A stretch of 64,000 nt of DNA from Carposina sasakii (GCA_014607495.2 CP053152.1:2914001-2978000); one strand, 5' to 3'; counted from the first letter of the stretch, positions 1 to 12,958 are shown. The notes: generated from the letters alone by a model not told the origin. Translations and numbers: made by a program.

Positions 1-241
1 CACAGCAACCTTCAGTAACCTAATAATAATAAGGTACTGAAATTAATTCTCGCTCAAACAAACAAATACGCTTCAACATGTATACGAAACTTGGCGGGAA
101 CACTATTTGCGTTAACTTGTAGTATGTTTACCTTAGTGTTCGCTCACTTGAGAGATTGGTGTGGAATAACATGTTCAATCTCCAAGTTTGCTCTTTCTCG
201 AACTCATAATAAAAAATAAGAAGGATAAAATTAGCATTGTC

Positions 242-290
242 ATACAACGAGGCAATGCTGCCAGCCTTCTGGGGTGCCGTAGAAGCTTAG
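242..290 (+). mobile_element. Scrap of a non-LTR retrotransposon 3' coding end
   Basis: Translation in one frame gives IQRGNAASLLG, the same peptide that occurs near the end of the longer LINE fragment at 23695-24195 (IQRGNAASLLGTLP). The frame then departs from that copy. It is a short dead remnant of the same LINE family. Confidence 0.5.
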
Positions 291-515
291 CTATGTTTTA
301 AAATGCCTATTTAATTGAAATGTTATATAATCAATATAGGATTTGAAACTGATGGAATTGTTCTAGATTCAACTAAAATCAACGTCGCCTTTGAAACTTG
401 AATGCTGTTATTTTTATTACGTCGCTCAACCTTCATTCAGAAGATTCCCATTTTGATTCGAGCAAAATAAGAGCTAGAGGTTTATTGGTCTACCTAACCT
501 TCATACCTTGTATCT

Positions 516-921
516 ACTGGGTGTAAAAAGACAACTTTGTTCTTTTAATACCTCGTATTCTTTGTAACATCACGATCATTTTTTTCTATGGAAGCACCCC
601 TGGGAAACCATGGGTTTCCAAGATATTGAAGTCCAAAGTTACATTAATATTATCGTTTTTTTTTTACATAAATTCATCTGAAATCGGTTACCAAACATTT
701 TTTCAAGGATACCATGTCAAAATGTTATAATGTAAGTTTTGTAGGTACATTTGTACTTTGTACTTTGTGCATCAAACGAATACATTGCTTGCAATGAAAT
801 GACAGTATTTTTTCATAATTTTTTTTTCGTTTCCCAGGTTTGGTTCCATAGAAGAAAATGATCGTAACCTTACAAAGAATACGAGGTATTAAAAAAACAT
901 TGTTGTCTTTTTACACCCTGT
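516..921. mobile_element. Palindromic MITE with arms of about 80 bp
   Basis: The left end (ACTGGGTGTAAAAAGACAAC) and the right end, read in reverse complement (ACAGGGTGTAAAAAGACAAC), stay similar for about 80 bp inwards, through a shared ATACCTCGTATTCTTTG block. The centre encodes nothing. The ACAGGGTG terminus and the neighbouring TA-rich flanks resemble the other MITEs of this window, but the inner sequence is a separate family. Confidence 0.75.
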
Positions 922-2533
922 ATATTAGAAGTGCCAAAAAGAATGCTAGCTAAATACACATGAATATAAAATGCTACCTACGCACATCCTACTTAATACA
1001 TTGTAGTTCACACTCATCACTTAAATATCTTAAAGAGCTTTGTTCTGAGGACTGAAAGATGAACGCAAAGCCTAAACTGCTATTCTCAGATACTTGAAAC
1101 TTCAAGAGACTTTTTCTAAGATTCTCACAAGAACGAGAATAACGAGAGTTTACAGTTTACGCGGACGTAGTCTTGGGCGACCGCTATATAGGTATATATA
1201 GCTATATATATAGGTATATGAAAATAAAATGATTACATGTGATACAAGATAATTATTTATAAACAGTGATTAAGGGCCTATGTATTTAGTTTCAGAGAAT
1301 TCTCTGGTCTAATAATCAATATAATCTAAATATCATTGAATGACAGTTTGTTAATTTTTCTAATTTTGCATGCACAGGTAGAACGCAAACTCCTAGGGGA
1401 AATCGGAAGCTTTCCATCAGAATTGATGGAAAGGCGACGAAATTTTCACTGTGCGAATTTCCAAATACCCATAGGCATAGCCTGTTTTTTTTTCTCACGT
1501 TTTGGGAAGTAGATTATTCAAATTCAATTAATTTATTCGCCGTAACGTATTGTATTTTTTTTTCAGTATCAAAAATATATGCTTTTAATTTTTTGGTTAT
1601 TAGTTTATTATTGAAATTTAAATTACACTGGGTAAAGCCAGGTAAATTATAAACAGCTAATTTCATGTCCAAGTTTCCAAAGTGAAATGAAAACCATTGA
1701 ACTTTTCTTCTATTGAACAATTCTGGAAATTGGCGCCTATTTTGTTTTATTATCTTTTTAAAATAAAATAGTGCTATTCATAATAATAAAATTGGATATT
1801 TACTAGGTACGAGTATAATGCATGATACGATTTTAGTGCAAAAAATAGGCAATTTAGGGGATCGACTAACATGTTAATTATCATTTACACCCTGCATACC
1901 TATAATGTAATTCTGGATTTGTAAACACTGTATAGCAGAAAATACACACGATATTTTAAGTTTTCACAACTTAAATCTATTACGAAAACTTTCTATTTTA
2001 GTGTCAGCACGGGAATATTCGGGGACAAAAATACTACTTGAAGCTTATTTTTGTTTACTTAGCGGAAATTACGAAAATAGCTTTAAGAACAAAAAAATTA
2101 GCGTTCCTAATCAATTGGTAATTAATTATTTTCTTAGCCTACCTTACCTATTTACAAAAATATATTTATTATTTGTCTATTTATGATGAAATTGAGCTAA
2201 CACCACGCCTGCGACGAAAAAAGCGAGCGCTAATAAAACAAAAATAAGCGAATACAGGCGCTAAAAAATCTATAATAATAATAATGTTCGGTATTTGATT
2301 ACTGGCAAAAAAATGCAAAAAGCAGGAAATAAATCACTTATATTGCTGTTCCTATATAAAAATTTTAAAAGCTATATGTACTACTCGTACTAGTAAAATT
2401 TGGTATGTTTACTATGTACTTAACACTAGCTCTATCACTAGGCATGATAAATTGAGATGAATAGGTACTAAAAGGGCATGTGGGTCGAGGGCCAGTCTCT
2501 TAGTATTAGTATTAACCGCCTTTTTTTTCGCAG

Positions 2534-5500
2534 AGCAGGCAATGGCAACGGAATCTATACAGCCGCGTCTCCAGAAATAGAAGCCCTGGTTGGTTCTACC
2601 ACGCACATGGATTGTAAAGTGGACGCGTTGCATGATAAACTGGTAATAATATGTATGTTCTTTGTTAAAATATTGGCAATGACTCTCCTTGCTAGAACTT
2701 TCCAAACTTTCGCTACGTAAGATTAAAATTCTGTAATATATCTGCTGTGTTCACTAGCTTTACTAACAGTACTGACATGCGGATAAAATAGTCATGGGGA
2801 TAATAACGTCTATTATACTCATAAATAATCCTAAAAAGGGAAGCTAGAACTGCAGTACTTTGAAGGAGATATCCCGTGCCTGACCTGACCAATTGTATTT
2901 TATTAGGTCCCCGTTTCAGGAGGAAATGCAACTGGCCTTTCTTCTGTGAAGCTTCAGTCCAGCCGTGTTTTATGCTAAATTAATTAGGTACTTATAATAA
3001 AATTACTATTCGGAATTTAATATCTTAAATTATCATATTTCTATTACAAAGTCCAGGTCCCCGTCCTCCCTAAATAACTTTTTTAGTGAAAAAACTACGT
3101 AGAGTTAAAATTATACAGAATTCCAGATGAAAATTAAGTATATTCAGTTATCCTAATCCACTTAATAAAAGCCCTGTAGCAGATTAATATCGCTTTATCC
3201 ATACAATAGTCCTTAAAAGGATTTAAACTTTCGTCTATCTAGAATCTTCAAACTTAACAAACAATATCATAAATACAACCCCCAAAGCAATAATGCTTTC
3301 TAACTAATCTGGATAATAATAGTCGAAAGATTCATACTGTAACGAAACAGTCTTGAGAAGCTTTATAGTCGTAATGGAACTCGTCTCACATTAATTTGAG
3401 AATAAGTTCTTCTATCCATTTTTATTTGTTTAGGACAACAGTCCTATAGCCGGACTATAATCAATATGTATTTTCGGCCCACTTATACCTTATTAGCTTA
3501 ATTTTCATAATTCTTGAATATTAAACTTAAACACACCGATTACTACACATAACTAGATACCTATATACTCACATCGACCTGAATATGAAATTCTTCTTAA
3601 TATCAATTCATATTCATAAATTATGAAGGGTATGTATATAACAATCAGTTTTAATAGCAGTCAGTAATTTATTCATGCTCATAATGCCACACTCCATCCT
3701 TTATTGATTAAAGATTGTTCATAAGGGCACGAGGCATGTTCCGTTTATTGGGCTATTTACATAGCTTTTCGCTTAACATACCCCTTTTGTTACACCCTGT
3801 ATAATATTTACAAAAAAAAAGCTCTGTAACGAATATTTGGACTAACATTTTAGTTGAGAAATGGAGATGATTTCTCTGATTTAGCTATTGGTAAAAGTAA
3901 GCCTTAATTTCAAAATTACATTACTCGTATGAAAAGACTTTGCTGTTTTACAAAGAAAATACTAGGTGATTGTTTACTTACCTCTGACCCCGATTTGGGG
4001 TTGCAGGGTCTACATTATGACTATGCAGTTCTAGCTACCCATTTCGAGAACCCGCCAGCCATGTGAATGATCTTGCAGTTCCGACTTATCTATTTCGGGT
4101 ACATAGCTATATGTACCGTTTATCTCTACAGGTATCGTGGGTCCGACGGAAAACCGACGACTCAGCCATGGAGCTGCTGACTACAGGGACTCAACAGTAC
4201 ACTGCTGATGACAGGTAAACGCCTAAGATCCTGCTGCATCACGTTGTATAGGAGAAAATTAAAACCTACGAGTAATAAGCTGTTAAAACTTCCACCTACA
4301 AAGTAAGCTTGAAAGTGAAACCTATAATTTTTACAGCACATCGTTAAGGTAAAATGTCGTGGGTCACTACCAACCAACTTTACTAATAGTCAGACTCAAC
4401 TCCAAAAATCCGTATTCAAATCAAAAATTCGATTTCAGTAAAGTTTGAAAACGAAACTCGATAGGAAACCCGTTAAGTAAGTTTAAGTACAAACCTAGGC
4501 ATTGTATTACATAAACTTCTCTACTTTAGTTCTTCAAGACCTACAAATACTCTGATAAAGATGAATTTCGATGCAACGCTTTAGCGTCTGTTAAATCGCG
4601 ACAATGGGGCATAGGTACAAGCATGGTACGTTGAACCTCTGGAAGATGCAAAATGTCACTCACAATACACCTAGTTGGGTCTGCTACTACTACACATACC
4701 GTTTCCAAGTTCCAAGTAAGAGTACCATTTCCAACGAACGAACACTTTTGCACAAGTAAATGATGTCTAAAACAAATCTGTGGATTTATGATCAGTAAAT
4801 TTTTGAATATACAGGTTGTTCAAAGAAGGGCACGTCATAGCTCAGCCTAAAATTAACCAAACAATAAAACCTAATAGGACCAATTAAGTTTCACAGTTTT
4901 TCCAGATATCATCATTTTAGTGATTCTGCCCCTCTCTCTATGCTCCCGTGATGCTCTTACTAATTATCTAACGTGATTGCGAGTATTTCACCCATCGCTA
5001 ATTTCAAGTTCTTATTTGCTGTACTACTATCCAGGTACTCAGCTCGCTTCATACCGCCCGACATCTGGAGGCTGGAGGTACGGGAGGTCAGGCCCTCTGA
5101 TGCAGCCTTCTACGACTGCCAGCTGTCCGCCCATCCGCCTAGAACTGCTAGAGTTACCCTGAGGGTTCCAGGTTTGTCATGCTATCCTTTGTTTTTGTAG
5201 AATGCATCTTTATTATTAACAGCAGCTAAAAGTAACCATAGCATTCTTTGACATGTTGTGTAAGGGCATAGACAAGAAACAAGATATGAAATAGCATAAG
5301 ACCCAGCTTCGCTAGGGACAGACCATCACCGAGGTTTGGCTGTGCCACTGCCTGCAAGTGCAGACCCCTCTTCCTTCTTCTTCCTATCATAGATTCCGAC
5401 GTGTTCTTGAACAACCCATAAAAACAACCTCTACCTGCGGGTGGGTTGCGACCCACCATCTTTTGGCAGTTTCAGTATTACAAATTATGCTTATAGACGC

Positions 5501-7317
5501 AACATTTGTGTCGTCAAGTTAGGATCCTTTATTAAAGTACATACAATTGTCATGCCCATTATTCCCCAAAGGGACCCACAAAATTACACACAGTTACACA
5601 GTTTATTATTTAATTCCCAATATAAAAAGAAATAGTAACAACAGCGAACTTATATATTCTTCCCGCTTACTAAGTGAGGATGTTTTTATATGGCCCTGAT
5701 GATGGTATCCCATAGATAATAATGATGATAATAGGACGTTGTACGTACTCATAAATTTGTTTACAGAAGTATCAGTACGTATTGTGGACGGCGCAGGGGC
5801 TGAAGTGGCTGAACAGGTGTGTGAGCTTGGAAGCACGGTGGCCCTTAGATGTGAAGTTAGGGGCCTACGCATGGAAGGGGGCCCTACTCTGCTCTGGTAC
5901 AGGAGGGAGGCATTGCTCAACGATGACACTACCAGAGGGGGAATCAGGTTAGTTTGGTAGTTATTTGGTACATAATAGTTAAGTTATTTTATTATTTGTG
6001 AAAGTATAACTAGTGTTCGCATCGCGATCACAGGTAACTACAGTCGAGATGAGATTCCAGATCCAATGATATCGTCTGAGAGAATGCTCGGAAGGAGATG
6101 CAGCTAATATTAGCCGGAAAGCTGGAAGCATGGAAAGGGAATACAACAAAGATTGTCCACTTCAAAGAATCTATCCGCAAAATAGTATAATTTTTTCCAG
6201 ATTCTATTAAGGGATCTTTATATTAAATTACAGTATTTATAACCAAGTGCAGATTTTAAAGATTGTCATTCTCCACAGTGTACGAACGGAATTCGGTTCG
6301 AACGGTGCGAATTCCGTGTTACGAGTGGCGAGGGTCCGCGCTGATGATGCAGGACGGTACACCTGTACTGTCGCGAGGTCCGCACCGCTGGCCTCGCCGC
6401 CTGCCAATGTCATATTACATGTCATTAAAGGTACTAAAAATCACCAATCTGCGGGTCATTCGAGATGTTATAAATTAAGTAAACAAAAGAAAATAATAAT
6501 ATAAATAAAAAGAAAAGCAGTTTCGATAAGGGCCTATTCATCCAATGGTTAGATAGTCTATCTGAAGGATATAGTTGATACTGTCTACCTTGATCAAGTT
6601 TTAGAAAACGACAGCATCAACTTTGGAGAAATCATCTCTTAAAGTACCTATATTTTCATTTTTAAACAATTTTTAAATTGTTTTTCATTTCGCATCCAAG
6701 TTTGATCAGTGCCAAATTTGATATTTGTTTATTTAACAGTTTGATATTTGTCAATTTTTGAACAAATTGGTCCTTTGAGCCGGATTATATAAATATAAAA
6801 CGGTACAAGACGGTGAATTGGTATATTCTACTGTAATGCCGTCAAGTATGTGTATAAATAAATAAATAAACTTTGTTAATAATACGACAGCTGTTTCTCT
6901 TCCCGGGCATACTATACAAATCAGTAGAGGGACATGAGGGTCTTGGTGTTTTGTAGGCGATGGGCTGACCACCTGTCACTACTAACCGAACTTGTACATA
7001 TCAACTACTCAAAATTGGTCAGAAGTGGCACCATGTGGTTCTATCGGCCCTTGGTGCTCTGCCTACCCCGTAAGGGATAAAGGCGTGATTATATGTATGT
7101 ATATATGTAAACTTTTTTAGTTAACAAGCAATTACACACTAACTTTTTTAATTGACCAGTAGATATAGTACCAGTATTTTACCACTTATTATGTTACCTA
7201 TTTACCTATGTTGCAGGTGAAAGTCTTGCAGAGCTGCACCAAGGGGGAAGATCTACATTCTCACATGCGCCTGCACAGTTAATCATAATTTTGGCACTCG
7301 GTGCTCTTTACGCGTAA
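2534..7317 (+). CDS. Dpr/zig-8-like two-Ig-domain cell-surface protein (3' part)
   Basis: Six plus-strand exons join in phase: 2534-2642 (start could be 2539), 4132-4214, 5035-5171, 5767-5947, 6279-6430, 7217-7317 with stop TAA at 7315. The protein has two immunoglobulin domains. Ig1 shows MDCKV, then VSWVRR, LLTTGTQQYTADDRYS and YDCQL. Ig2 shows LRCEV, LLWYRR and the DDAGRYTCTV tyrosine-corner motif. After Ig2 come VIKGES and a short hydrophobic C-terminus (QLIIILALGALYA) with no cytoplasmic tail, which fits a GPI-anchor signal. The VSW(I/V)RR and LTxGTxxYTxDxR motifs are typical of insect Dpr proteins (often annotated zig-8-like), which bind DIP partners in synaptic matching. The Dpr assignment rests on motifs seen by eye. 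Which Dpr it is cannot be told. The N-terminus is outside the window. Confidence 0.85.
3739..3800. mobile_element. Solo right end of the ACAGGGTGTAAC MITE
   Basis: The stretch matches the right arm of the palindromic MITEs at 11310, 26467, 57849 and 61564 (GCTATTTACATAGC, then TTCGCTTAACATACCCC, ending ACACCCTGT before ATA). Only one arm is present. It lies in an intron of the Dpr-like gene. Confidence 0.7.
6885..7105 (-). mobile_element. SINE-like repeat (AATCACGCCTTTATCCC family), reverse copy
   Basis: Reverse-complement copy of a repeat also seen at 44928-45008, 54232-54470 and 58096-58325. Shared blocks include GGCAGAGCACCAAGGGCC, GTGCCACTTCTGACCA and GGTGGTCAGCCCATCGC. It sits in the last intron of the Dpr-like gene and ends in a short ATGTATAT run. 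It shows no coding capacity. Confidence 0.7.
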
Positions 7318-7348
7318 CTTATTGATAAATTTTATTGTTGATATTTGT

Positions 7349-7354
7349 ATTAAA
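7349..7354 (+). terminator. Candidate poly(A) signal of the Dpr-like gene
   Basis: ATTAAA, the commonest variant poly(A) signal, lies about 30 bases after the stop codon at 7315-7317. No AATAAA is nearer. Confidence 0.4.
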
Positions 7355-8056
7355 TATGAGAAGATAGCCTTTGTATTATTTACTAGCGGCCGCCTACGAC
7401 TTCGTATGCGAGAAAGAGCATTACACCGGTGCGAAGCCGGGGCGGGTTCCTAGTTATACATGTAAACCTTCCTCTTGAATTACTCTATCTATTTAAAAAA
7501 ACCGCTTCAAAATCAGTTGCGTAGTTTTAAAGATTTAAGCATACATAGGAACGGACAGACAGCGACAGCGACTTTGTTTTATATAGGTACTATGTAGTGA
7601 TCAATAACCGGAACATTACATTATGACTGGTGATGCATGGTGGAAATAGATATCCATCTCTCCCCGCTATACAAAAAATGGCTGTGAAATCTCCTGTGCC
7701 GTGTTTCAGAAACGCAGCTGTGTGTATGTAATATTTCAATTATAAATTTAGTTTTACGGGTTCTTGCTAAACCATCTTCATCATTATTATGTACTCGTAT
7801 ATCAGCACGTGCCGTGTAAATCTTGTGGTTTTCAATATCCACGTGATTAATATTACATATTCGCAAAATTTTGAGGTGACGCGGATTAAAAGGTCATTCC
7901 GCCCCGCTGAATATTAAATGTAGAGAAAATCTATGCGTTTACATGTATCGGGTATTTATTTCTAAGATTATATACGAGTAAAGGTATTAGCCAGCCGCCA
8001 AAAAGGCCTTATTTGCATTACTTACTTGTGCATTGAACATTTTATGAAATAATTTT

Positions 8057-8210
8057 AAAAATCCAAAACCCGACTGCTTAAAAAAGAACTAAATAATGTA
8101 CATAATAAAAAAAGTGAAAAGAAAAAAAAACAAGCACTTAAATGTCCGGTGGTCTAGAATTCTATAATATTATTATGGAATGAATAGGCAGTCGGGTTTT
8201 TGGATGTTTT
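8057..8210. mobile_element. Small palindromic MITE (CCAAAACCCGACTGC ends)
   Basis: Left end AATCCAAAACCCGACTGC and right end in reverse complement CATCCAAAAACCCGACTGC form terminal inverted repeats of roughly 20 bp around an A-rich core. A further GCAGTCGGGTAAAA match at about 8688 may be another end. No target duplication is obvious. Confidence 0.55.
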
Positions 8211-9315
8211 AAATTATGTTTTTTTATTTTATTTTGTTTTGCGTACCTAGCTACTAATAGGTACGCTTCAAGAAATATGCTCAACATGTTCGGCAGCAAG
8301 AAGTTTTCGTCTCTCTGCTGTCTAAAAACTTATATTATGTGAGAATGGATGTTACGCAACTTTCAATCGATATAGGTCCTAAACGGTTGGTCAAATCGAA
8401 AAATGTTGAGAGAAAGCTAAAAATAATTTTTAAATACCTATTCAACGATACCCCACTCGATATAGTTTGTCGACTTTAATTTTTTTCATTTTCACAAAAT
8501 GGCGTCTAGTAGTCGCCATATTGGATTTTCACTAATGTCATGTCTTTAGTGACACTCGCCGGACTAAGAGGAACCGATTGACGTATGAATCACAAAAATC
8601 GGCCGAGGCGTTTGGTCTGTGTAGTGCTTCAAAGGAACATACATACATACATAGGCTGTTAAACACAATACCACTCCTTTGCGTCGCGCAGTCGGGTAAA
8701 AATAAAGTAGTGGTGATTTAAAAATCATTTATTACCCTTACCTTACACATAATATTTAAAAGCCTTGCAAGTTTTTCTCTCGTTATGGATATGAGAGACA
8801 TAGTCGGTATTCGAACTCATTATTTATAACCAGAGCACCACGGTAAACTCAATCCCATCCTAATTCCCATTCGCACGGTCAGCGAGCTGTCACGTTCGCC
8901 TCTCCCTTTACTTTAATCCTTAGGTAATCTAACAAATTAGGTTATGTTCGCTCATGGAATAACATTTAGGTAGATAGGCCTTCATAAATATGCAAATCTT
9001 CTATCTGTTATTCCGCTGCCGTTCTAGTGTGAAATTTTCGAAATTTCTCTTTTGAATAACTTCTCCGAATAGATTAATGACTGTATTTATAGGAATATTA
9101 ATTTTGTGTTATGTTACTATGCGTCCTTTGAAATAGACTAAGAGTTTGATGGCCGTTCGCAGAATTACATCATTACCTATCTGTTGATTTGATCAGGACT
9201 TTCTTTAGTATTTGGCAAGCATGAGATAATTGAGAACAGGGTATTAATGAAATTCGTAATTATTTGGTTATTATTTACCTATTCATGTAATTTGATAGCT
9301 ATTTTATAATAGCCT

Positions 9316-9487
9316 AAGAGCCCACGACGGCCAGACCTTCGTTATTTTATAAAAGCTGAAAGTTTCTCTGTGTATGCCACACACACACACAGAGGTAAGA
9401 ACGACCCGCGACTATAGAGTTTCGATTGTGGTTACTTGGGCTTTCAGCTTTTATAAAATAACAAAGGTCTTGTCGTCGTAGGCTCTT
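9316..9487. mobile_element. Palindromic MITE of 172 bp (AAGAGCC ends)
   Basis: The left arm AAGAGCCCACGACGGCCAGA, continuing into GTTATTTTATAAAAGCTGAAAG, is repeated in inverse at the right end with four or five changes over 47 bp. The loop holds a CACACACACACA tract. No flanking duplication was found. Confidence 0.7.
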
Positions 9488-10000
9488 GCTCTATAAAGGT
9501 GGGCTTATGTTGTGCTTGCCCTAGAATACAGCTTCTTTGGCCTATTAGAAGACATCAGCTGGAATAGCTAGAAAGGAAAGCAGCTTTAATAGAAAGGGTA
9601 ATATTATAAAAATATGTATTCATACAAAGTTTAAAAAAGCAAATAACACAAAATGACGGCATGTCGACGAATTTTGTATTTGTATTTCTACTGATTGTGC
9701 TGCTGGCTTCGTATGCATCCACGAACGTCCATGTTCCATCTTCTCAAATTTAGAGGCCACAGGCGAGGAGCTAGTTTGTTGTATAGGTACTCATCTTTTA
9801 TAGTTGACTCCGCTATGTTAATCGTGGCTGTAAGATCTCCTTCCTGATCTTGTAGATAGGCTACCCCATTTTGGGACAATCACATGTATAAAGAGTGTAA
9901 TAAAACCCTTTTATGTTTTGTATGTTAAGTTTGCATCATTATGAGCACCAAGTCGTATACAGTGAGCCAGTCTAGAATATTACCGCGTGGAATATATGTT

Positions 10001-10250
10001 GCCGCGTGGTGCCGGCAGAGTAGAGTTTGTACCACCCCTGCCTACCCGTGGTTATCGTACGAGACCATTAAGGGTTTCCGGGAGGTGGGCAGCAGCGATA
10101 GTCCGAAAATCACACTGCGGTCACCAACCCGCCTGCCCAGCGTGGTGACTATGGGCAAAATCCCCTGTGGTCTTTTGTTGCGTAGTAGCCTTGTGGCGTG
10201 CCCTGGGGGAGGCGTACGTCCAGTAGTGGACTGCAATAGGCTGAATAAGA
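10001..10250 (+). mobile_element. LINE-type 3' tail repeat (CCTACGTCCAGCAGTGGACTG family)
   Basis: Long match to the stretches at 59790-60045, 49352-49446, 47596-47731 and 60098-60151. Shared blocks are TGCCGGCAGAGTAGAGTTTG, GGGTTTCCGGGAGGTGGGCA, GTGGTGACTATGGGCAAAA and TGGACTGCAATAGGCTGAA. Such tails are common 3' ends of RTE-like LINEs in Lepidoptera; that naming is from general knowledge and was not checked by search. Confidence 0.65.
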
Positions 10251-10410
10251 AGAATAAAAAGAAATATTAGATACTCTAATAAATTAACATGTTTAATTGT
10301 TATGATTGTGTGAACATTCCTTATTATAAAATTATTAATAATAATCCTTGAATATCTTTATATCTACTATTTGAATAACCATTTGATTTCCAAATCTGGA
10401 ATTTTATCAA

Positions 10411-10474
10411 TAGGTTCTCTTGGGCTATTATCAAAGCGTTTAGCTTACCATACCCCTTTTGTTACTTCCTGTAT
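10411..10474. mobile_element. Solo arm of the ACAGGGTGTAAC MITE
   Basis: Degenerate right arm (TTAGCTTACCATACCCC, TTTTGTTACTTCCTGT) of the family at 11310-11581. The left arm is missing. Confidence 0.55.
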
Positions 10475-11309
10475 AACCGCTCAAAGTTGAGATATTTCAT
10501 GGGCCATAGTCAAGAATCCCTTAATATTGTCCACTAGAGCCCTTCTTACCCTACTCTGAATTCAAATAAGGATCTCCGTATTGACTTACCCTTGCATATC
10601 TATAACTTTAAATAGCTAAGAATATAAGGAAAATGCCCTAAATAAGATTATATGTGGGCGTATGAAGATGATATCCATTTTGCATTTCTTATTAATACCG
10701 TCTTTACTAGGGCTAGTACACTACCTATTTTAAGTAGGTATATCTACTATAGGATACCTACCACATACATACCTACCTCGGGATTCGCCCGGGCATTGCA
10801 CGGGTGTAATGCCCTTTCACGTGGACAAAGTCGTGGGCGGCCGCTACACAAGTGTTGTTTTTTTTCAGGCATGTTTTTTAATTTCTCATGTTTCTTTTTT
10901 ATATTATAGAATATGGTACGGAGCCTTTCATATCCCACTCGCACTGGTTGTTTAATCTAGTTAATTCGTTAGTTTTAACAGTAGGTAAAAATTCTTCAAT
11001 CAGAAGATTATGTTCAGGTTGTGAGAGACACACAAGTATGTTTATTTGATCTGCATTACACTTGTACTAGGTTAAAACTCCAAAAGTGATTTTATTATTA
11101 AGTCAACATGAGCTAGAACTTAAGAAACCGCATAATAAACTAATTTAACTCCAGCCTTTAAGCCGAAGTGTATTCAACTCTATGGGAACACTCGAACTTG
11201 GTGGAAAGTAAGGAAATTCAATTAAAATCTTTGCAACCCAATAAACATGTTTGTACATAAAGTGCAGATGTAGATAGAAAGCTGTGTACACAATACAGTA
11301 TACATAAAT

Positions 11310-11581
11310 ACAGGGTATAACAAAAGGAGTATGTTAAGCGAAAAGCTAAAAAAATAGCCCACTATAGAAAACCTTTTCCCAAAATTTGAGACACGAAATC
11401 AAATGTTTATTTTTCCAGCTAGTATGGAGATTTCATAAACAACTCGGGAATGTTCATACAATCTTGAAAAATAAACATGTGATTTCGAGTCTTATATTTT
11501 GGGAATAGGTTCCTTATAATGGGCTATATTCTTAGCTTTTCGCTTGACATGCCCTTTTTGTTATACCCTGTATAGTATTAC
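11310..11581. mobile_element. Palindromic MITE, ACAGGGTGTAAC family (full copy)
   Basis: Ends are ACAGGGTATAACAAAAGGAG on the left and the reverse complement of TTGTTATACCCTGT on the right. AGCGAAAAGCTA and AAATTTGAGACACGAAATCA arms face each other across the centre, so the whole 272 bp can fold on itself. It is flanked by TA on both sides, as expected for Tc1/mariner-type insertion. Confidence 0.8.
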
Positions 11582-11589
11582 ATATACAA

Positions 11590-12060
11590 ACACCTGTATT
11601 CCCGGAATGGGATAGCTTGAAATGCATAAAGGAGAGTCTACAGTCACGTTTAGTATAGTGGACAGTTGTTAATGATCAGTCACAAAGTTTAATTCTAATG
11701 CTTTATTGTACACAGTAAAGTTTTCACAAATAAAGTTTATGACAAAGAAAATGTACAAAGGCGTGCTCATCTCTAAAAGAGATTTCTTCCAGCAAACCAA
11801 TCGTGAAAGAGAAATTAACATAAGAGGTAGGTATGTGTGCACACAAACAGACCAATAAACTAAATAATTAAATAAAAGAAAAGAAATAAACCTAAAATAA
11901 ACAAAAATACCTAAATAGAAAAGTTGCTAGCTTATTGCCGGAGAAAATGCCCGAGTTTCTTAGTAGAATCTTACATACCCGGAAATAGAAGCAGTTGATG
12001 TGGAAAAAAATCTAGTGGAGCCTGGCATCAGCATACAGGAAGATTCAGTAAACCTATTAT
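11590..12060 (+). mobile_element. Degenerate copy of the SINE with GACATGCACGGAAGGAGATG core
   Basis: It matches in patches other copies in the window (31297-31640, 33462-33605, 52310-52455, 55750-55965): a GGAATGGGATAGC start, GTTTAGTATAGTGGAC, GTTGCTAGCTTATTG, GAGTTTCTTAGTAGAATCTTAC and GCATCAGCAT near the end. It looks interrupted or diverged in its middle. Confidence 0.45.
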
Positions 12061-12767
12061 TTTTAATGAGGATATAGTTTTTTGTACAGTCATGTATGCT
12101 CTATTGTAATCGAAATACGGATTATTGTTTTTATGAGTTGTAGCTACTCGTACTAATGTAAAATCGAGTCTAATGTGTTCACAGCGCTACTGTCTACAGC
12201 TTTTATATGTAAAGTTCTTAAATCTGTTCGGGATAGGACGTGCGGTCGGCGCAACTTTCAGATTGTGTCATTGCTCCGGGTAAAACGTTTTAAAAGTTCC
12301 ACACCGGTGAGTGCCTGCTATTAATTAAGTTTGATTATACTTCAGAATACGAGTATCGATTACATAAAATAATGGATATGAGATTTAGCTTGATCTTTTA
12401 CCAGGAATATTACAAGTAGGTTCTATTTTAGATATTAATTTTCGGAATTTAGTATATGTGCAAGCTCAACTTCAGCTCGTGGTTATACTCTATTCGTAGT
12501 ATTTGAAGTTTGAAGTTTAGACAAAAACAAAGCTATTTTTACGACAAATTTTATTCTAGTAAAATGTCAGTATGCATTTTTCTGTGATTTTTGTTATTTT
12601 ATTAATATAGAATAATATAAAAATCATGACATATTATTATATTTATAGGTATTTAATACAGTTCCTTGGACAATCAACGGCTTACAAAATAATATAATAT
12701 AACTTACAACAACAAAGAAGCCAATTACATGTTATCATATGTAACATTGACACATGTACCTATAGAT

Positions 12768-12958
12768 GATGATGATGATGATGATCTCCGACCGTATTAC
12801 GGCCAAGGCGACCAATCTCTACGGAGATTGGCAGGTACGCCGAAGATATTATAGTGCACAAGTGTATGTGCAAACACAGATGCACTCTCTATTCCCTCAC
12901 TCTCATAGTCCGATGGGACGGAAAGCCGACACGACTGGAGAGAGATCAGGCGCAGGAC
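12768..12958 (-). mobile_element. tRNA-derived SINE, truncated reverse copy with (GAT)n tail
   Basis: Reverse copy of the SINE at 32563-32885. The simple tail reads as six GAT units on the plus strand, followed by CTCCGACCGTATTACGGCC and GGACGGAAAGCCGACACGAC. It stops abruptly at about GCGCAGGACCG, where the full copies continue into the tRNA-like head; here MITE sequence follows instead. Confidence 0.75.

Larger units (their letters stand above)
1..2533. other. Gene-free left end, probably intron of the Dpr-like gene
   Basis: No coding exon can be supported here. The six plus-strand exons that start at 2534 open in the middle of an immunoglobulin domain, so the earlier exons (signal peptide, first beta strand) must lie upstream. 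This stretch is therefore probably intronic. It holds a MITE at 516-921, a LINE 3' scrap near 242-290 and an AT-alternating tract at about 1183-1220. The small open frames here have no exon-like borders and no recognisable protein. Confidence 0.6.

Noticed and set aside
9941..10270. Open frame of 109 codons ending VVDCNRLNKKNKKK
   Set aside because: It lies within the LINE 3' tail repeat, which occurs several times without a conserved frame.
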